A stretch of 64,000 nucleotides of DNA, taken from assembly GCF_009857135.1 (NCBI RefSeq), contig NZ_CP047318.1, forward strand, positions 7,440,001 to 7,504,000, in the 5' to 3' direction. A program made the position numbers and the translations under genes. A model generated the notes under the pieces. That model saw only the letters and a program-made list of their open reading frames with translations. It did not search any database and was not told where the DNA came from. This document shows positions 16,748 through 25,428 of the stretch, one piece after another. Source of the DNA: Streptomyces sp. HM190. GTDB lineage: Bacteria; Actinomycetota; Actinomycetes; Streptomycetales; Streptomycetaceae. Every line of letters begins with the position of its first letter. Positions within the stretch are counted from its first letter, which is position 1.

Positions 16748-17901
16748 TCCCCATCAACTCCCTTGCTGTTCATGGACTTCGCCACCGCGTCCAGCAGGTC
16801 CTGCCACGCCGCCGTGAACGTGGCGACGCCCTCCTCCTCCAACTGCCGCACCACCTCGTCGTAGGAGACGCCGAGCGCCTCCACGGCCGCGAGATCGGCG
16901 CGGGCCTGGGCGTAGCCACCGGTCACGGTGTCGCCGCGGATCACCCCGTGCGCGGCGGTGGCGCGCAGGGTCGCCTCCGGCATCGTGTTGACCGTGCCCG
17001 GCGCCACCAGCTCGTCGACGTACAGGGTCGGCTTGTAGGCCGGGTCCTTCACCCCGGTCGACGCCCACAGCGGGCGCTGCCGGTTGGCGCGGGCCCCGGC
17101 GAGCGCGGTCCAGCGGTCACCGGAGAACACCTCCTCGTACGCCTGGTAGGCGAGCCGCGCGTTGGCGAGCGCGGCGCGGCCCCGGAGCGCGAGCGCCGCG
17201 TCCGTGCCGAGCACCGTCAGCCGCTTGTCGATCTCGGTGTCGACGCGGGAGACGAAGAAGGAGGCGACGGAGTGGACGGCCGACAGGTCCAGGCCCTTGC
17301 GCTGCGCCTTCTCCAGGCCCGCCAGATACGCCTCCATCACCTCGCCGTAGCGCTCCAGCGAGAAGATCAGCGTGACGTTGACGCTGATGCCCAGGCCGAC
17401 GACCTCGGTGATCGCCGGCAGACCCGCCCTCGTCGCCGGGATCTTGATCATGACGTTGGGGCGGTCGACCAGCCAGACGAGCTGCCTGGCCTCGGCGATC
17501 GTCGCACGGGTGTCGTGGGCCAGCCGGGGGTCCACCTCGATCGAGACCCGGCCGTCCCGCCCGTCCGTCGCCTCGTACACCGGGCGCAGGACGTCCGCGG
17601 CGGCGCGGACGTCGGCGGTCGTCATCATCCGGACGGCCTCGTCGACCGTCACTCCGCGCACCGCCAGGTCGCCGAGCTGCTCCTCGTAGCCCTCTCCCGA
17701 GCCGATCGCGGCCTGGAAGATCGACGGGTTGGTGGTCACGCCGACGACGTGACCGGACGCGACGAGCCGGGCGAGGGCGCCGGAGGCGATGCGGGCGCGG
17801 GAGAGGTCGTCGAGCCAGACGGAGACGCCCTCCTCGGAGAGCCGTCGCAGGGGGTCCGCGGCGGCCGTCGCCGCGGTCGTTTCGGTGGTCACAGTGATCA
17901 T
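16744..17901 (-). CDS. tal: Transaldolase, actinobacterial long type
   Basis: A protein of 385 residues, typical of the actinobacterial transaldolase class. SVWLDDLSRARI at about residue 28 and TTNPSIFQAAI near 56 are the family opening motifs; the Schiff-base lysine is in NVMIKIPATRAGLPAI near 150. ALAGARANRQRPLWASTGVKDP near 275 is the phosphate-site block. It moves a dihydroxyacetone unit between sugar phosphates in the non-oxidative pentose pathway. GAAGGAAG lies directly before the ATG. There are 19 bases to the tkt stop upstream and an ATGA overlap with zwf downstream. Confidence 0.94.
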   Translation of the reverse strand: MITVTTETTAATAAADPLRRLSEEGVSVWLDDLSRARIASGALARLVASGHVVGVTTNPSIFQAAIGSGEGYEEQLGDLAVRGVTVDEAVRMMTTADVRAAADVLRPVYEATDGRDGRVSIEVDPRLAHDTRATIAEARQLVWLVDRPNVMIKIPATRAGLPAITEVVGLGISVNVTLIFSLERYGEVMEAYLAGLEKAQRKGLDLSAVHSVASFFVSRVDTEIDKRLTVLGTDAALALRGRAALANARLAYQAYEEVFSGDRWTALAGARANRQRPLWASTGVKDPAYKPTLYVDELVAPGTVNTMPEATLRATAAHGVIRGDTVTGGYAQARADLAAVEALGVSYDEVVRQLEEEGVATFTAAWQDLLDAVAKSMNSKGVDGE

Positions 17902-17920
17902 CTTCCTTCAGGCGCTCGCG

Positions 17921-19972
17921 TCAACCACGGACGGCGGCCAGGGATTCCCTCGCCGCGGTGACGACGTTCTCGGGGGTGAAGCCGTACTCGGCGAACAGGG
18001 TCTCGGCGTCGGCGGAGGCACCGAAGTGCTCCAGGGAGACGAGGCGACCGCTGTCACCGACGTACCGGTACCAGGTGAGACCGATACCGGCCTCGACCGC
18101 CACGCGGGCCTTCACGGACGGCGGCAGCACGCTCTCGCGGTACGCGCGAGGCTGCTCCTCGAACCACTCCACCGACGGCATCGACACCACCCGGGTCCCG
18201 ACCCCCTCGGCCTCCAGCAGTTCCCGCGCGGCGACGGCGAGGCGCACCTCGGAGCCGGTGGCGAGGAGGATCACCTCCGGCGTCGCGGTCGAGGACTCCC
18301 GGAGCACGTAGCCGCCCTTCGCGGCGTCGGCGTTCGGCGCGTACGTGGGCACACCCTGGCGGGTGAGCGCCAGCCCGTGCGGCGCGGGGCGCGTGGTGTG
18401 CCGCCGCAGGATCTCCGCCCAGGCGATCGCGGTCTCGTTGGCGTCGGCCGGACGGACGACGTTCAGGCCGGGGATGGCGCGCAGCGAGGCCAGGTGCTCG
18501 ACCGGCTGGTGGGTGGGGCCGTCCTCGCCGAGACCGATGGAGTCGTGCGTCCACACGTACGTCACGGGCAGGTGCATCAGGGCCGACAGCCGGACCGCGT
18601 TGCGCATGTAGTCGGAGAACACCAGGAAGGTGCCGCCGAAGACACGGGTGTTGCCGTGCAGCGCGATGCCGTTCATCTCGGCGGCCATGGCGTGCTCGCG
18701 GATGCCGAAGTGGATGGTGCGGCCGTACGGGTTCGCCTCCGGGAGCGGGTTGTCGGCCGGGAGGAACGACGACGTCTTGTCGATGGTGGTGTTGTTCGAA
18801 CCGGCGAGGTCGGCGGAGCCGCCCCACAGTTCGGGGATGACGGCGCCGAGTGCCTGGAGGACCTTGCCGGACGCGGCGCGGGTCGCCACGGACGTGCCCT
18901 CCTCGAACACCGGCAGGTGCGCCTCCCAGCCCTCGGGCAGCCGGCCGGCCACCACTCGGTCGAACAGCTGTGCACGCTCGGGCTGGGCGGCGCGCCACTC
19001 GGCGATCCGCTTGTCCCAGGCGGCGTGCGTCTCGGCGCCCCGGTCGAGGGCCCGGCGCGTGTGCGCGAGGACGTCGTCGGCGACCTGGAAGGTCCTGTCC
19101 GGGTCGAAGCCGAGGACCCGCTTGGTGGCGGCGACCTCGTCCGCGCCGAGCGCGGAGCCGTGCGCGGCCTCGGTGTTCTGCGCGTTGGGGGCGGGCCAGG
19201 CGATGATCGTGCGCATCGCGATGAAGGAGGGACGCGAGGTCTCCTCCCGCGCCGCCAGCAGCGCGTCGTACAGGGCGTGCACGTCGACGTTCCCGTTGAA
19301 CGCCGGCTCGATCCGCTGGACGTGCCAGCCGTACGCCTCGTACCGCCCCAGCACGTCCTCGGAGAACGCGGTGGCGGTGTCGCCCTCGATGGAGATGTGG
19401 TTGTCGTCGTAGAGGAACACCAGGTTGCCGAGCTTCTGGTGGCCCGCCAGGGACGACGCCTCCGCGGAGATGCCCTCCTCCAGGTCGCCGTCGGAGACGA
19501 TCGCCCAGACCGTGTGGTCGAACGGGGACGTGCCCTCGGGCGCGTCCGGGTCGAACAGGCCGCGCTCGTAGCGGGCGGCCATCGCCATGCCGACGGCGTT
19601 GGCGACCCCCTGCCCCAGCGGACCCGTGGTGGTCTCCACCCCCGCCGTGTGCCCGTACTCGGGGTGACCCGGCGTCTTCGAACCATGGGTCCTAAACGCC
19701 TTCAGGTCGTCCAGCTCCAGCTCGTACCCGGCGAGGAACAGCTGGGTGTACAGCGTCAGCGAGGTGTGGCCGGGGGAGAGGACGAAGCGGTCACGGCCGG
19801 TCCACTCGGGATCGGCGGGGTCGTGTCGCATCACCTTCTGAAAGAGCGTGTACGCGGCGGGCGCCAGGCTCATCGCCGTGCCGGGGTGCCCGTTGCCGAC
19901 CTTCTGGACGGCGTCGGCCGCCAGCAGGCGCGCGGTGTCGACGGCACGTCGGTCGAGTTCTGTCCAGTTCAT
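17921..19972 (-). CDS. tkt: Transketolase
   Basis: A protein of 683 residues. Thiamine-diphosphate binding is shown by VSDGDLEEGISAEASSLAGH with YDDNHISIEG near residues 155-190; VGNGHPGTAMSLAPAAYTLF is the N-terminal signature, and HFGIREHAMAAEMNGIALHG near 410 is the pyrimidine-domain motif. It transfers two-carbon units between sugar phosphates. ATG 19972 is chosen; a TTG six bases upstream (19978) is closer to GAGGA and cannot be excluded. This is the first gene of the tkt-tal-zwf-opcA-pgi-gnd operon; its promoter lies in the short space shared with the AraC gene. Confidence 0.94.
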   Translation of the reverse strand: MNWTELDRRAVDTARLLAADAVQKVGNGHPGTAMSLAPAAYTLFQKVMRHDPADPEWTGRDRFVLSPGHTSLTLYTQLFLAGYELELDDLKAFRTHGSKTPGHPEYGHTAGVETTTGPLGQGVANAVGMAMAARYERGLFDPDAPEGTSPFDHTVWAIVSDGDLEEGISAEASSLAGHQKLGNLVFLYDDNHISIEGDTATAFSEDVLGRYEAYGWHVQRIEPAFNGNVDVHALYDALLAAREETSRPSFIAMRTIIAWPAPNAQNTEAAHGSALGADEVAATKRVLGFDPDRTFQVADDVLAHTRRALDRGAETHAAWDKRIAEWRAAQPERAQLFDRVVAGRLPEGWEAHLPVFEEGTSVATRAASGKVLQALGAVIPELWGGSADLAGSNNTTIDKTSSFLPADNPLPEANPYGRTIHFGIREHAMAAEMNGIALHGNTRVFGGTFLVFSDYMRNAVRLSALMHLPVTYVWTHDSIGLGEDGPTHQPVEHLASLRAIPGLNVVRPADANETAIAWAEILRRHTTRPAPHGLALTRQGVPTYAPNADAAKGGYVLRESSTATPEVILLATGSEVRLAVAARELLEAEGVGTRVVSMPSVEWFEEQPRAYRESVLPPSVKARVAVEAGIGLTWYRYVGDSGRLVSLEHFGASADAETLFAEYGFTPENVVTAARESLAAVRG

Positions 19973-20025
19973 CTTCAAGAAGTCCTCGATAGGTGCGGCG
20001 GATTGGCTCTTGTGCCTTCAAAGCT

Positions 20026-20040
20026 AAAAGTCTGACTTTT
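20026..20040. promoter_or_regulatory. 15-bp perfect palindrome between tkt and the AraC gene
   Basis: AAAAGTCTGACTTTT is symmetric around the central T and strikingly AT-rich for this genome. It lies 54 bases upstream of tkt and 17 upstream of the AraC-type start, partly overlapping that gene's ribosome site. It is a good candidate operator for one or both genes. AraC proteins usually bind direct repeats, so the binder may be another protein. Confidence 0.65.
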
Positions 20041-20056
20041 GAGAAGGAAGGTTGTC

Positions 20057-21016
20057 GTGTGCCACCCTTCGGTGAAACTGGGACACCGGCGGACCGGGGC
20101 GGGCGAGAGCATGAAGGACACGGACAGCGGGGACGGCGACGGCACCGGGGAGGGCGGCCGCATCACCACCGTCCCGTTCCCGGCGGACCTCAGCCTCTTC
20201 GGCGTCGGGATGCGGGTCGGCCCCATGGGCGACCGCCGCACCTGGCACGCGGACGTCCCCCTGGAACGGGTGCACCGCATCGACTTCCACGTGGTGATGC
20301 TGTTCGACCACGGCCCGGTCACCCACATGGTCGACTTCACCGAGTACGAGGCGGACGCGGGCGATCTGCTGTGGATCCGCCCCGGACAGGTGCATCGCTT
20401 CTCACACACCACCGGGTACCGCGGGACCGTCCTCACCATGCAACCCGGCTTCCTGCCCCGGGAGACCGTCGAGGCCACCGGCCTCTACCGCTACGACCTG
20501 CCCCCGCTGCTCCGCCCCGACGCGGCCGGGCTCGCCGGCCTGCGCGCCTCCCTGGCACATCTGGAGCGCGAGTACGTCGACACGACCACCCTGCCGCTCA
20601 CCCTGCACACCGCCGTGCTGCGGCACTCCCTGACGGCTCTTCTGCTGCGCCTCGCCCATCTCGCGGACAGCGCGGCCGGGGCGTCCCCGAGTCACCACGA
20701 CACGACCTTCACCCGCTTCCGGGACGCCGTGGAGCGTGAGTTCACCACCAACCACAGCGTCAGCGCGTACGCCGACGCCCTCGGCTACTCGCGCCGCACC
20801 CTGGTGAGGGCGGTGCGCGCCGCCACCGGGGAGACCCCGAAGGGCTTCATCGACAAGCGGGTGGTCCTGGAGGCGAAACGGCTGCTGGCCCACACCGACC
20901 TGCCGACGGGCCGCGTCGGCGCGGCGGTGGGCTTCCCCGACTCGGCGAACTTCTCCAAGTTCTTCCAGCTGCACACCGGGACGACGCCCATGGCGTTCCG
21001 GGCGGAGATGCGCTGA
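20057..21016 (+). CDS. AraC family transcriptional regulator
   Basis: A protein of 319 residues from the GTG at 20057, chosen for AAGGAAGG five bases upstream; an ATG at 20111 would give 301 residues. The N-terminal cupin-like sensor contains FHVVMLFDHGPVTHMVDFTEYEADAGDLLWIRPGQVHRF, typical of the AraC ligand fold. The C-terminal domain has two helix-turn-helix units: HSVSAYADALGYSRRTLVRAVRAATGETPKGFI and LPTGRVGAAVGFPDSANFSKFFQLHTGTTPMAFR. It is divergent from the pentose-phosphate operon and may regulate it, which would be unusual for a central pathway (inference). Confidence 0.9.
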   Translation: MCHPSVKLGHRRTGAGESMKDTDSGDGDGTGEGGRITTVPFPADLSLFGVGMRVGPMGDRRTWHADVPLERVHRIDFHVVMLFDHGPVTHMVDFTEYEADAGDLLWIRPGQVHRFSHTTGYRGTVLTMQPGFLPRETVEATGLYRYDLPPLLRPDAAGLAGLRASLAHLEREYVDTTTLPLTLHTAVLRHSLTALLLRLAHLADSAAGASPSHHDTTFTRFRDAVEREFTTNHSVSAYADALGYSRRTLVRAVRAATGETPKGFIDKRVVLEAKRLLAHTDLPTGRVGAAVGFPDSANFSKFFQLHTGTTPMAFRAEMR

Positions 21017-21059
21017 CCGCGCCGTCCGGGCGGCACCCGAGAGGGCCGCGCACGGGAAA

Positions 21060-21085
21060 GGGGCCCCGCCCGTGGACGGAGCCCC
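21060..21085. terminator. Hairpin terminator between the AraC and GH16 genes
   Basis: GGGGCCCCG (21060-21068) pairs with CGGAGCCCC (21077-21085), with a single C-A mismatch in the stem and an eight-base loop. It lies between two convergent genes and could serve both. Confidence 0.55.
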
Positions 21086-21109
21086 TCCCCGTGGGGTTCG
21101 ACGACCCGC

Positions 21110-22501
21110 TCAGCGGGCGAAGTTGAACCAGTTCACGTTGACGAAGTCCTGCGGCTGGCCGCTCGTGAAGGTCAGGTACACGTCGTGCGTCCCGGTGACG
21201 CGGCTCATGTTCGCGGGCACCGTCCGCCAGGACTGCCAGCCGCCGGTGTTGGCGAGGGAGAAACTGCCGACGGGGGCGTTGGACCGGCTGTCCAGGCGGA
21301 CCTCGACGAGTCCGCTCACGCCGGCGTTCGCCCCGCTTGCCACCCGGGCCACGAACTGCGTGGCCCCCACGGACCCGAAGTCGACCTTCTGGAACAGCGC
21401 CCAGTCGCCGCCCGCGAGGGAGCCGATGTTCTGGCCGCCGCCGGAGTCGGACGTGCTCTCGGTGCTGACCCCGCTCTGACCGTTGAACGACTCGGCCTGG
21501 ATGGTGCTGTACGCGTCACGGGTGCCCGACGGTGGGGGATTGGTGGTGCCCCCGGCGGCCGACAGCACCTGCACGTAGTCGACGACCATGGGGACACCGG
21601 AGCGGGTGTCGCCGTCCAGTCCGCCGCCGAACGCGTCGGGGAAGGCGCCGCCCATGGCCACGTTGAGGATGACGAAGAAGCCGTGGTTGGTGGCGTTGTT
21701 CCAGGTCGTCGCGTCCATCTGGCCGGCGTTGACCGAGTGGAACTGCGTGCCGTCGACGGAGAACCGGATCGTCTCCGGGGTGACCGAGCGGTCCCACTCC
21801 ATGGTGTAGGTGTGGAAGCCGGACTGGCAGGTGGTACCCGGGCAGGCGGTGGAGTTGCCGATGCCGGTCGTCTCGTTGCACGGGCCGCCGGGGTTGGTGC
21901 CGCAGTGCATGGTGGCCCACACCTGGTTGCGTCCCTGGACGTTCTCCATGATGTCCAGCTCACCGACGCCCGGCCAGTTCTGGTAGTTGCCCCGGTAGGG
22001 CGCGCCCAGCATCCAGAACGCGGGCCAGTAGCCCTCGGCGGCCGTGCCCGTCACGTTCGGCATCTGGAGCCGGGACTCGACCCTCAGCTTGCCTCCGGCC
22101 GGGGGCTGGAAGTCGGTGCGGTTGGTCTCGATACGGCCCGAGGTCCATCTGCCCGCCGAGTCGCGCAGCGGGGTGATACGCAGATTGCCGTTGCCGTCGA
22201 GCGAGACGTTGGCGGTGCTGTTCGTCATGGTCTCGACCTCGCCGGTGCCCCAGTTGGCGGGCCCGCCGGGGTACGAGGTCCCGGTCGCGTACTGCCAGTT
22301 GGAGGTGTTCACACCGGAGCCGGCCGCGCCGTTGAAGTCGTCGAGGAAGACCTGGGTCCAACCGGAGGGCGGTGTGGGGGCGGCCCCCTGCGCCGTGGTC
22401 GCCCCCGCCGTGGCCAGCGCCAGCGCGCTGACGACGGCGAGGAGTACGCGCCGGAGCGGGCGGCGGGGGCGCCCGACGGGTGTGCCGGAGGGTTCACTCA
22501 T
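21110..22501 (-). CDS. Secreted GH16 endo-beta-1,3-glucanase with C-terminal CBM6
   Basis: A protein of 463 residues. A signal peptide with arginine-rich start and hydrophobic core (RRVLLAVVSALALATAGATTAQGA) covers about residues 20-42. The GH16 domain runs to about residue 310; the catalytic ExDxxE motif is GELDIMENVQG near 180. A linker with NPPPSG precedes a C-terminal jelly roll, from YSTIQAESFNGQSGVSTE to the end, which is a CBM6-type carbohydrate-binding module ending VNVNWFNFAR. The enzyme probably cuts laminarin or fungal beta-1,3-glucan outside the cell. A LacI-type operator lies upstream, fitting sugar-dependent control. Confidence 0.92.
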   Translation of the reverse strand: MSEPSGTPVGRPRRPLRRVLLAVVSALALATAGATTAQGAAPTPPSGWTQVFLDDFNGAAGSGVNTSNWQYATGTSYPGGPANWGTGEVETMTNSTANVSLDGNGNLRITPLRDSAGRWTSGRIETNRTDFQPPAGGKLRVESRLQMPNVTGTAAEGYWPAFWMLGAPYRGNYQNWPGVGELDIMENVQGRNQVWATMHCGTNPGGPCNETTGIGNSTACPGTTCQSGFHTYTMEWDRSVTPETIRFSVDGTQFHSVNAGQMDATTWNNATNHGFFVILNVAMGGAFPDAFGGGLDGDTRSGVPMVVDYVQVLSAAGGTTNPPPSGTRDAYSTIQAESFNGQSGVSTESTSDSGGGQNIGSLAGGDWALFQKVDFGSVGATQFVARVASGANAGVSGLVEVRLDSRSNAPVGSFSLANTGGWQSWRTVPANMSRVTGTHDVYLTFTSGQPQDFVNVNWFNFAR

Positions 22502-22572
22502 GGCGGCCTCTTTGGGGTGGGGGAGTACGGAGTGAGGTGCGCGTGCGGAGAACGCTCTGCCGGTCCCGTACC

Positions 22573-22586
22573 TGAGAGCGCTCTCA
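22573..22586. promoter_or_regulatory. LacI-type operator upstream of the GH16 gene
   Basis: TGAGAGCGCTCTCA is a perfect 14-base palindrome of the class bound by LacI-family regulators of glycoside hydrolase genes in Streptomyces (the cellobiose regulator site is similar but GGGAGCGCTCCC). It sits 72 bases upstream of the start codon. No LacI-family gene is in the window. Confidence 0.8.
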
Positions 22587-22750
22587 CGGAAGAGCGTGCG
22601 GCCAATGTGCGCTCCGCGGCTCCGGTCGTCAAGAGTTAAAGCAGAGAAAGTGCTTGCGGGGAGGGCGAGTTCACCCTGTGAAGATCACCGGTTCGCTGCC
22701 TGACCCGTTGTTCCATGGTCCGGCGGAGCGGCGCCCGCTAGCCTGCCCCC

Positions 22751-23851
22751 ATGGTGGACACTCACGGCACGTGTACGGATCGATTCACGCCGGTGCGCGC
22801 GGCGTTGGCCGCCTCCCTGGCCGACAAGGACGTCGGGGCCTCGGTGGCGGTGTTCGTGGACGGTGAGCCGGAGGTCGACCTGTGGGGCGGCCACCTCGAC
22901 GCGGAACGCACGATCCCCTGGGAGCGGGACACCCTCGTCAACGTCTGGTCCAGCACCAAGACGATGACCGCGCTGTGCGCGCTGATCCTCGCCGACCGCG
23001 GCGCCCTCGACCTGGACGCGCCGGTCGCCGCGTACTGGCCCGAGTTCGCCGCCGCGGGCAAGGAGGGCGTGCGGGTGAGCCATCTGCTCTCCCACACCGC
23101 CGGGCTGCCCGTCTTCGACGCGCCGACCACGCTGGAGGACCTCTACGACTGGCCGACGGCCACCGCCCGGCTCGCCGCGCAGGCACCCGCCTGGGAGCCC
23201 GGCACCGACGTCGGGTACCACGCGGTCACCCAGGGGTACCTCGTCGGGGAGGTCGTCCGCCGGGTCACCGGCCGCAGCCTCGGCGCGTTCTTCGCCGAGG
23301 AGGTCGCCGGGCCGCTGGGCGCCGACTTCCACATCGGCCTCGCCGCCGAGCACGACCACCGGGTCGCACCGATCCTCCCGCCGCCCTCCTCCCCACCCCG
23401 CCGGGGCCCGAAGCCCAACCCGGTCATCCCGCCGGACACCGCCAACACCCTCGCCTGGCGGCGCGCCGAGATCCCGGCCGCGGGCGGACACGGCAACGCC
23501 CGCTCGATCGCCGCGATACAGTCGCTGCCGGCCTGCGGAGGCGCGGCCCGGGGGGTGCGGCTGCTCTCGGAGAAGGGCTGCGAGCGGCTGCTGGAGGAGC
23601 AGTTCAACGGTACCGACCGGATCCTCGGCGTACCGCTGCGCTGGGGCCTCGGCTACGCCCTGGACACCGGCCACCTCCCCAACCCCCGCACCTGCTTCTG
23701 GGGCGGCTGGGGCGGCTCCCTCGTCCTCGTGGACCTCGACGCCCGGGTGTCCGTCGCCTACGCCATGAACCAGATGCTCGACGACGGCGGCCTCGTCGAC
23801 GACCGCGCGTTCCAGATCCTCGCGGCGGTCTACGAGGGACTCACCGCCTGA
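22751..23851 (+). CDS. Serine hydrolase, beta-lactamase class C family (EstB-like esterase)
   Basis: A protein of 366 residues. The SxxK nucleophile motif is VWSSTKTMTALCALIL near residue 66, followed by LLSHTAGLPVFD near 112; the tyrosine motif is YHAVTQGYLVGEVVRRVTG near 157. These together with the length match the EstB/carboxylesterase VIII group. No signal peptide or membrane segment is visible, which suggests a cytoplasmic esterase. It stands alone, converging on the IclR gene with 38 bases between stops, and has its own promoter region in 22640-22750. The substrate is unknown. Confidence 0.87.
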   Translation: MVDTHGTCTDRFTPVRAALAASLADKDVGASVAVFVDGEPEVDLWGGHLDAERTIPWERDTLVNVWSSTKTMTALCALILADRGALDLDAPVAAYWPEFAAAGKEGVRVSHLLSHTAGLPVFDAPTTLEDLYDWPTATARLAAQAPAWEPGTDVGYHAVTQGYLVGEVVRRVTGRSLGAFFAEEVAGPLGADFHIGLAAEHDHRVAPILPPPSSPPRRGPKPNPVIPPDTANTLAWRRAEIPAAGGHGNARSIAAIQSLPACGGAARGVRLLSEKGCERLLEEQFNGTDRILGVPLRWGLGYALDTGHLPNPRTCFWGGWGGSLVLVDLDARVSVAYAMNQMLDDGGLVDDRAFQILAAVYEGLTA

Positions 23852-23889
23852 ACCTGCGCCGGGGCGCCCGGCGTCGGCGCGGGCGCGCC

Positions 23890-24771
23890 TCAGGAAGGCG
23901 GGGCGGGTGTCGGCGTCGGTCGGGTCGGTGGCGTGGCGGAGCGGCCCGGGATCAGGGACCCGCGGCCCGTGCCACGGGGGGCTCCGGGGTGCGGGGGCTC
24001 GTCAGGCTGCCAGCCCAGGGCTCGGGAGATGCCCCTCGCCGCGACCCGTACCGCGGGCGTCAGCACCGGGACCTGTGCGCCCGCCTGGGGGACGACCACC
24101 GACACCGCGGCGACCACCGCCCCGCCCGGTCCCCGGACCGGTGCCGCCACCGACAGGGCGTCCTCCGTGACCTGACGGCTGCTCACCGCCACTCCCGTGC
24201 GCCGTACTTCGGCCAGGACCCGGCGCAACCGGGCGCCGTCGGTGATGGTGTACGGCGTGAAGGCGGCCAACTCCCGTCGGCAGTAGCTCTCCTGGGACTC
24301 GGGATCGCCGTGCGCGAGCAGCGCCAGTCCCACGCCCGTCGCGTGCAGCGGCCAGCGGGCGCCGACCCGGATGTGGACGCCGACGGCCGACCGCCCGGAG
24401 AACCACTCGATGTAGACGACCTCGTCGCCGTCGCGCACCGCCAGCTGCACGTTCTCGTGCGTCGCCTCGTACAGGTCCTCCAGGTACGGCAGCGCGATCT
24501 GCCGCAGCGCCAGTCCGCGCGGGGCGAGCGCCGCGACCTCCCACAGCCGCAGCCCCACGTGGTAGATCCCGTCCGCGTCGCGCTCCAGGGCGCCCCATTC
24601 GGTGAGCGCGCCCACCAGGCGGTGTGCCGTGGTGAGGGTCAGCCCGGCCCGGCGGCTGATGTCGGTCAGCGTCAGCGCCGGATGGTCGTGGTCGAAGGCC
24701 GCCAGCACGGCGAGCAGCCGGTCCGGGGCGGAGCGCGCGGCCCCCGGCTCCGGCAGCGCGTCGGCGGTCAT
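23890..24771 (-). CDS. IclR family transcriptional regulator
   Basis: A protein of 293 residues from ATG 24771. The N-terminal winged helix reads RLLAVLAAFDHDHPALTLTDISRRAGLTLTTAHRLVGALTEWGALERD, and the effector domain contains RQIALPYLEDLYEATHENVQLAVRDGDEVVYIEWFSG and HATGVGLALLAHG. The last about 40 residues are a proline- and threonine-rich tail not seen in typical members. It lies ten bases after a MarR gene, so the two regulators are co-transcribed, divergent from a catabolic operon they probably control. IclR proteins commonly sense aromatic or acyl intermediates (family knowledge). Confidence 0.9.
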   Translation of the reverse strand: MTADALPEPGAARSAPDRLLAVLAAFDHDHPALTLTDISRRAGLTLTTAHRLVGALTEWGALERDADGIYHVGLRLWEVAALAPRGLALRQIALPYLEDLYEATHENVQLAVRDGDEVVYIEWFSGRSAVGVHIRVGARWPLHATGVGLALLAHGDPESQESYCRRELAAFTPYTITDGARLRRVLAEVRRTGVAVSSRQVTEDALSVAAPVRGPGGAVVAAVSVVVPQAGAQVPVLTPAVRVAARGISRALGWQPDEPPHPGAPRGTGRGSLIPGRSATPPTRPTPTPAPPS

Positions 24772-24781
24772 CGGCACCGGG

Positions 24782-25207
24782 TCACCCCAGTCCGCCCTCG
24801 GTGACCTTCTGGAGCAGGGCGTGCAGCGCGTCACGCTCGGCGGCGTCCAGCGGCCCCAGCAGCTCGTCGGTGACGCGCCGGCCCGCCTCGTCGGTGTCCC
24901 GCAGGAAGGCGCGGCCGTCCTCGGTCAGCACCACGATCCGGCTGCGCCGGTCGTCGGGTGAGGGGCGCCGCTCGGCGAGGCCGAGCTTCTCCAGGTCGTC
25001 GACCAGGCCGACGATCGCGCTCGGGTCGTACCCGAGGGAGGCGCTCAGCTCCCGCTGGAGCGCGCCCGGTGTGGTCGTCAGGAAGCGAAGCAGGGCGTAG
25101 TGGCGCAGCCTGAGCCCCGACTCCTGCAACGACGCGTTGAACAGCTGCCCCGAGCGCAGCCCCAGGCGGTACAGCAGATACCCCGTGTCCGCGTGCAGCC
25201 CGCGCAT
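24782..25207 (-). CDS. MarR family transcriptional regulator
   Basis: A protein of 141 residues. The winged helix is visible as LRHYALLRFLTTTPGALQRELSASLGYDPSAIVGLVDDLEKLGLAERRPSPDDRRSRIVVLTEDG, with the usual DxR wing (DDRRSR). No Shine-Dalgarno precedes ATG 25207 and the frame is open a little further upstream without another ATG or GTG, so the message may be leaderless. It is divergent from the SDR-amidohydrolase-ligase-MaoC operon across an intergenic region with strong symmetric repeats, which makes it the likely direct regulator. The ligand is probably the substrate or its CoA ester (inference). Confidence 0.88.
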   Translation of the reverse strand: MRGLHADTGYLLYRLGLRSGQLFNASLQESGLRLRHYALLRFLTTTPGALQRELSASLGYDPSAIVGLVDDLEKLGLAERRPSPDDRRSRIVVLTEDGRAFLRDTDEAGRRVTDELLGPLDAAERDALHALLQKVTEGGLG

Positions 25208-25336
25208 CCACGGCTCGCGCGCGTCGATCGAGGCGGAGTTCTGAGTCTGCTGGCCGGCGATGGCGGGCTCCCTGGTCGAGGCCCCAGCGGGGCGGCACGT
25301 ACGTACTGCCCCACAGGATGCCTCAAAGACCTCGGC

Positions 25337-25365
25337 TCAACAACTATTGACGTCAACAACTATTG
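25337..25365. promoter_or_regulatory. Paired 13-bp repeats and TTGACGTCAA palindrome in the MarR/SDR intergenic region
   Basis: TCAACAACTATTG occurs twice, at 25337-25349 and 25353-25365, with a 16-base period; the junction creates the perfect ten-base palindrome TTGACGTCAA at 25347-25356. The site lies 64-92 bases upstream of the SDR start. Such symmetric TTGAC/GTCAA elements are typical MarR targets. A separate partial palindrome around CACGTACGTAC near 25297 may be a second site. Confidence 0.7.
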
Positions 25366-25428
25366 CTCTTAACTTCGATTTCGAAGCCGCGCAGCCATCC
25401 GCGCTGTCATTCCGAAGGGACCCCACTC

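Noticed and set aside
17789..20035. A plus-strand open frame of about 750 codons opposite tal and tkt
   Set aside because: It is a GC-bias shadow of two well-supported genes, with no family motif and no ribosome site.
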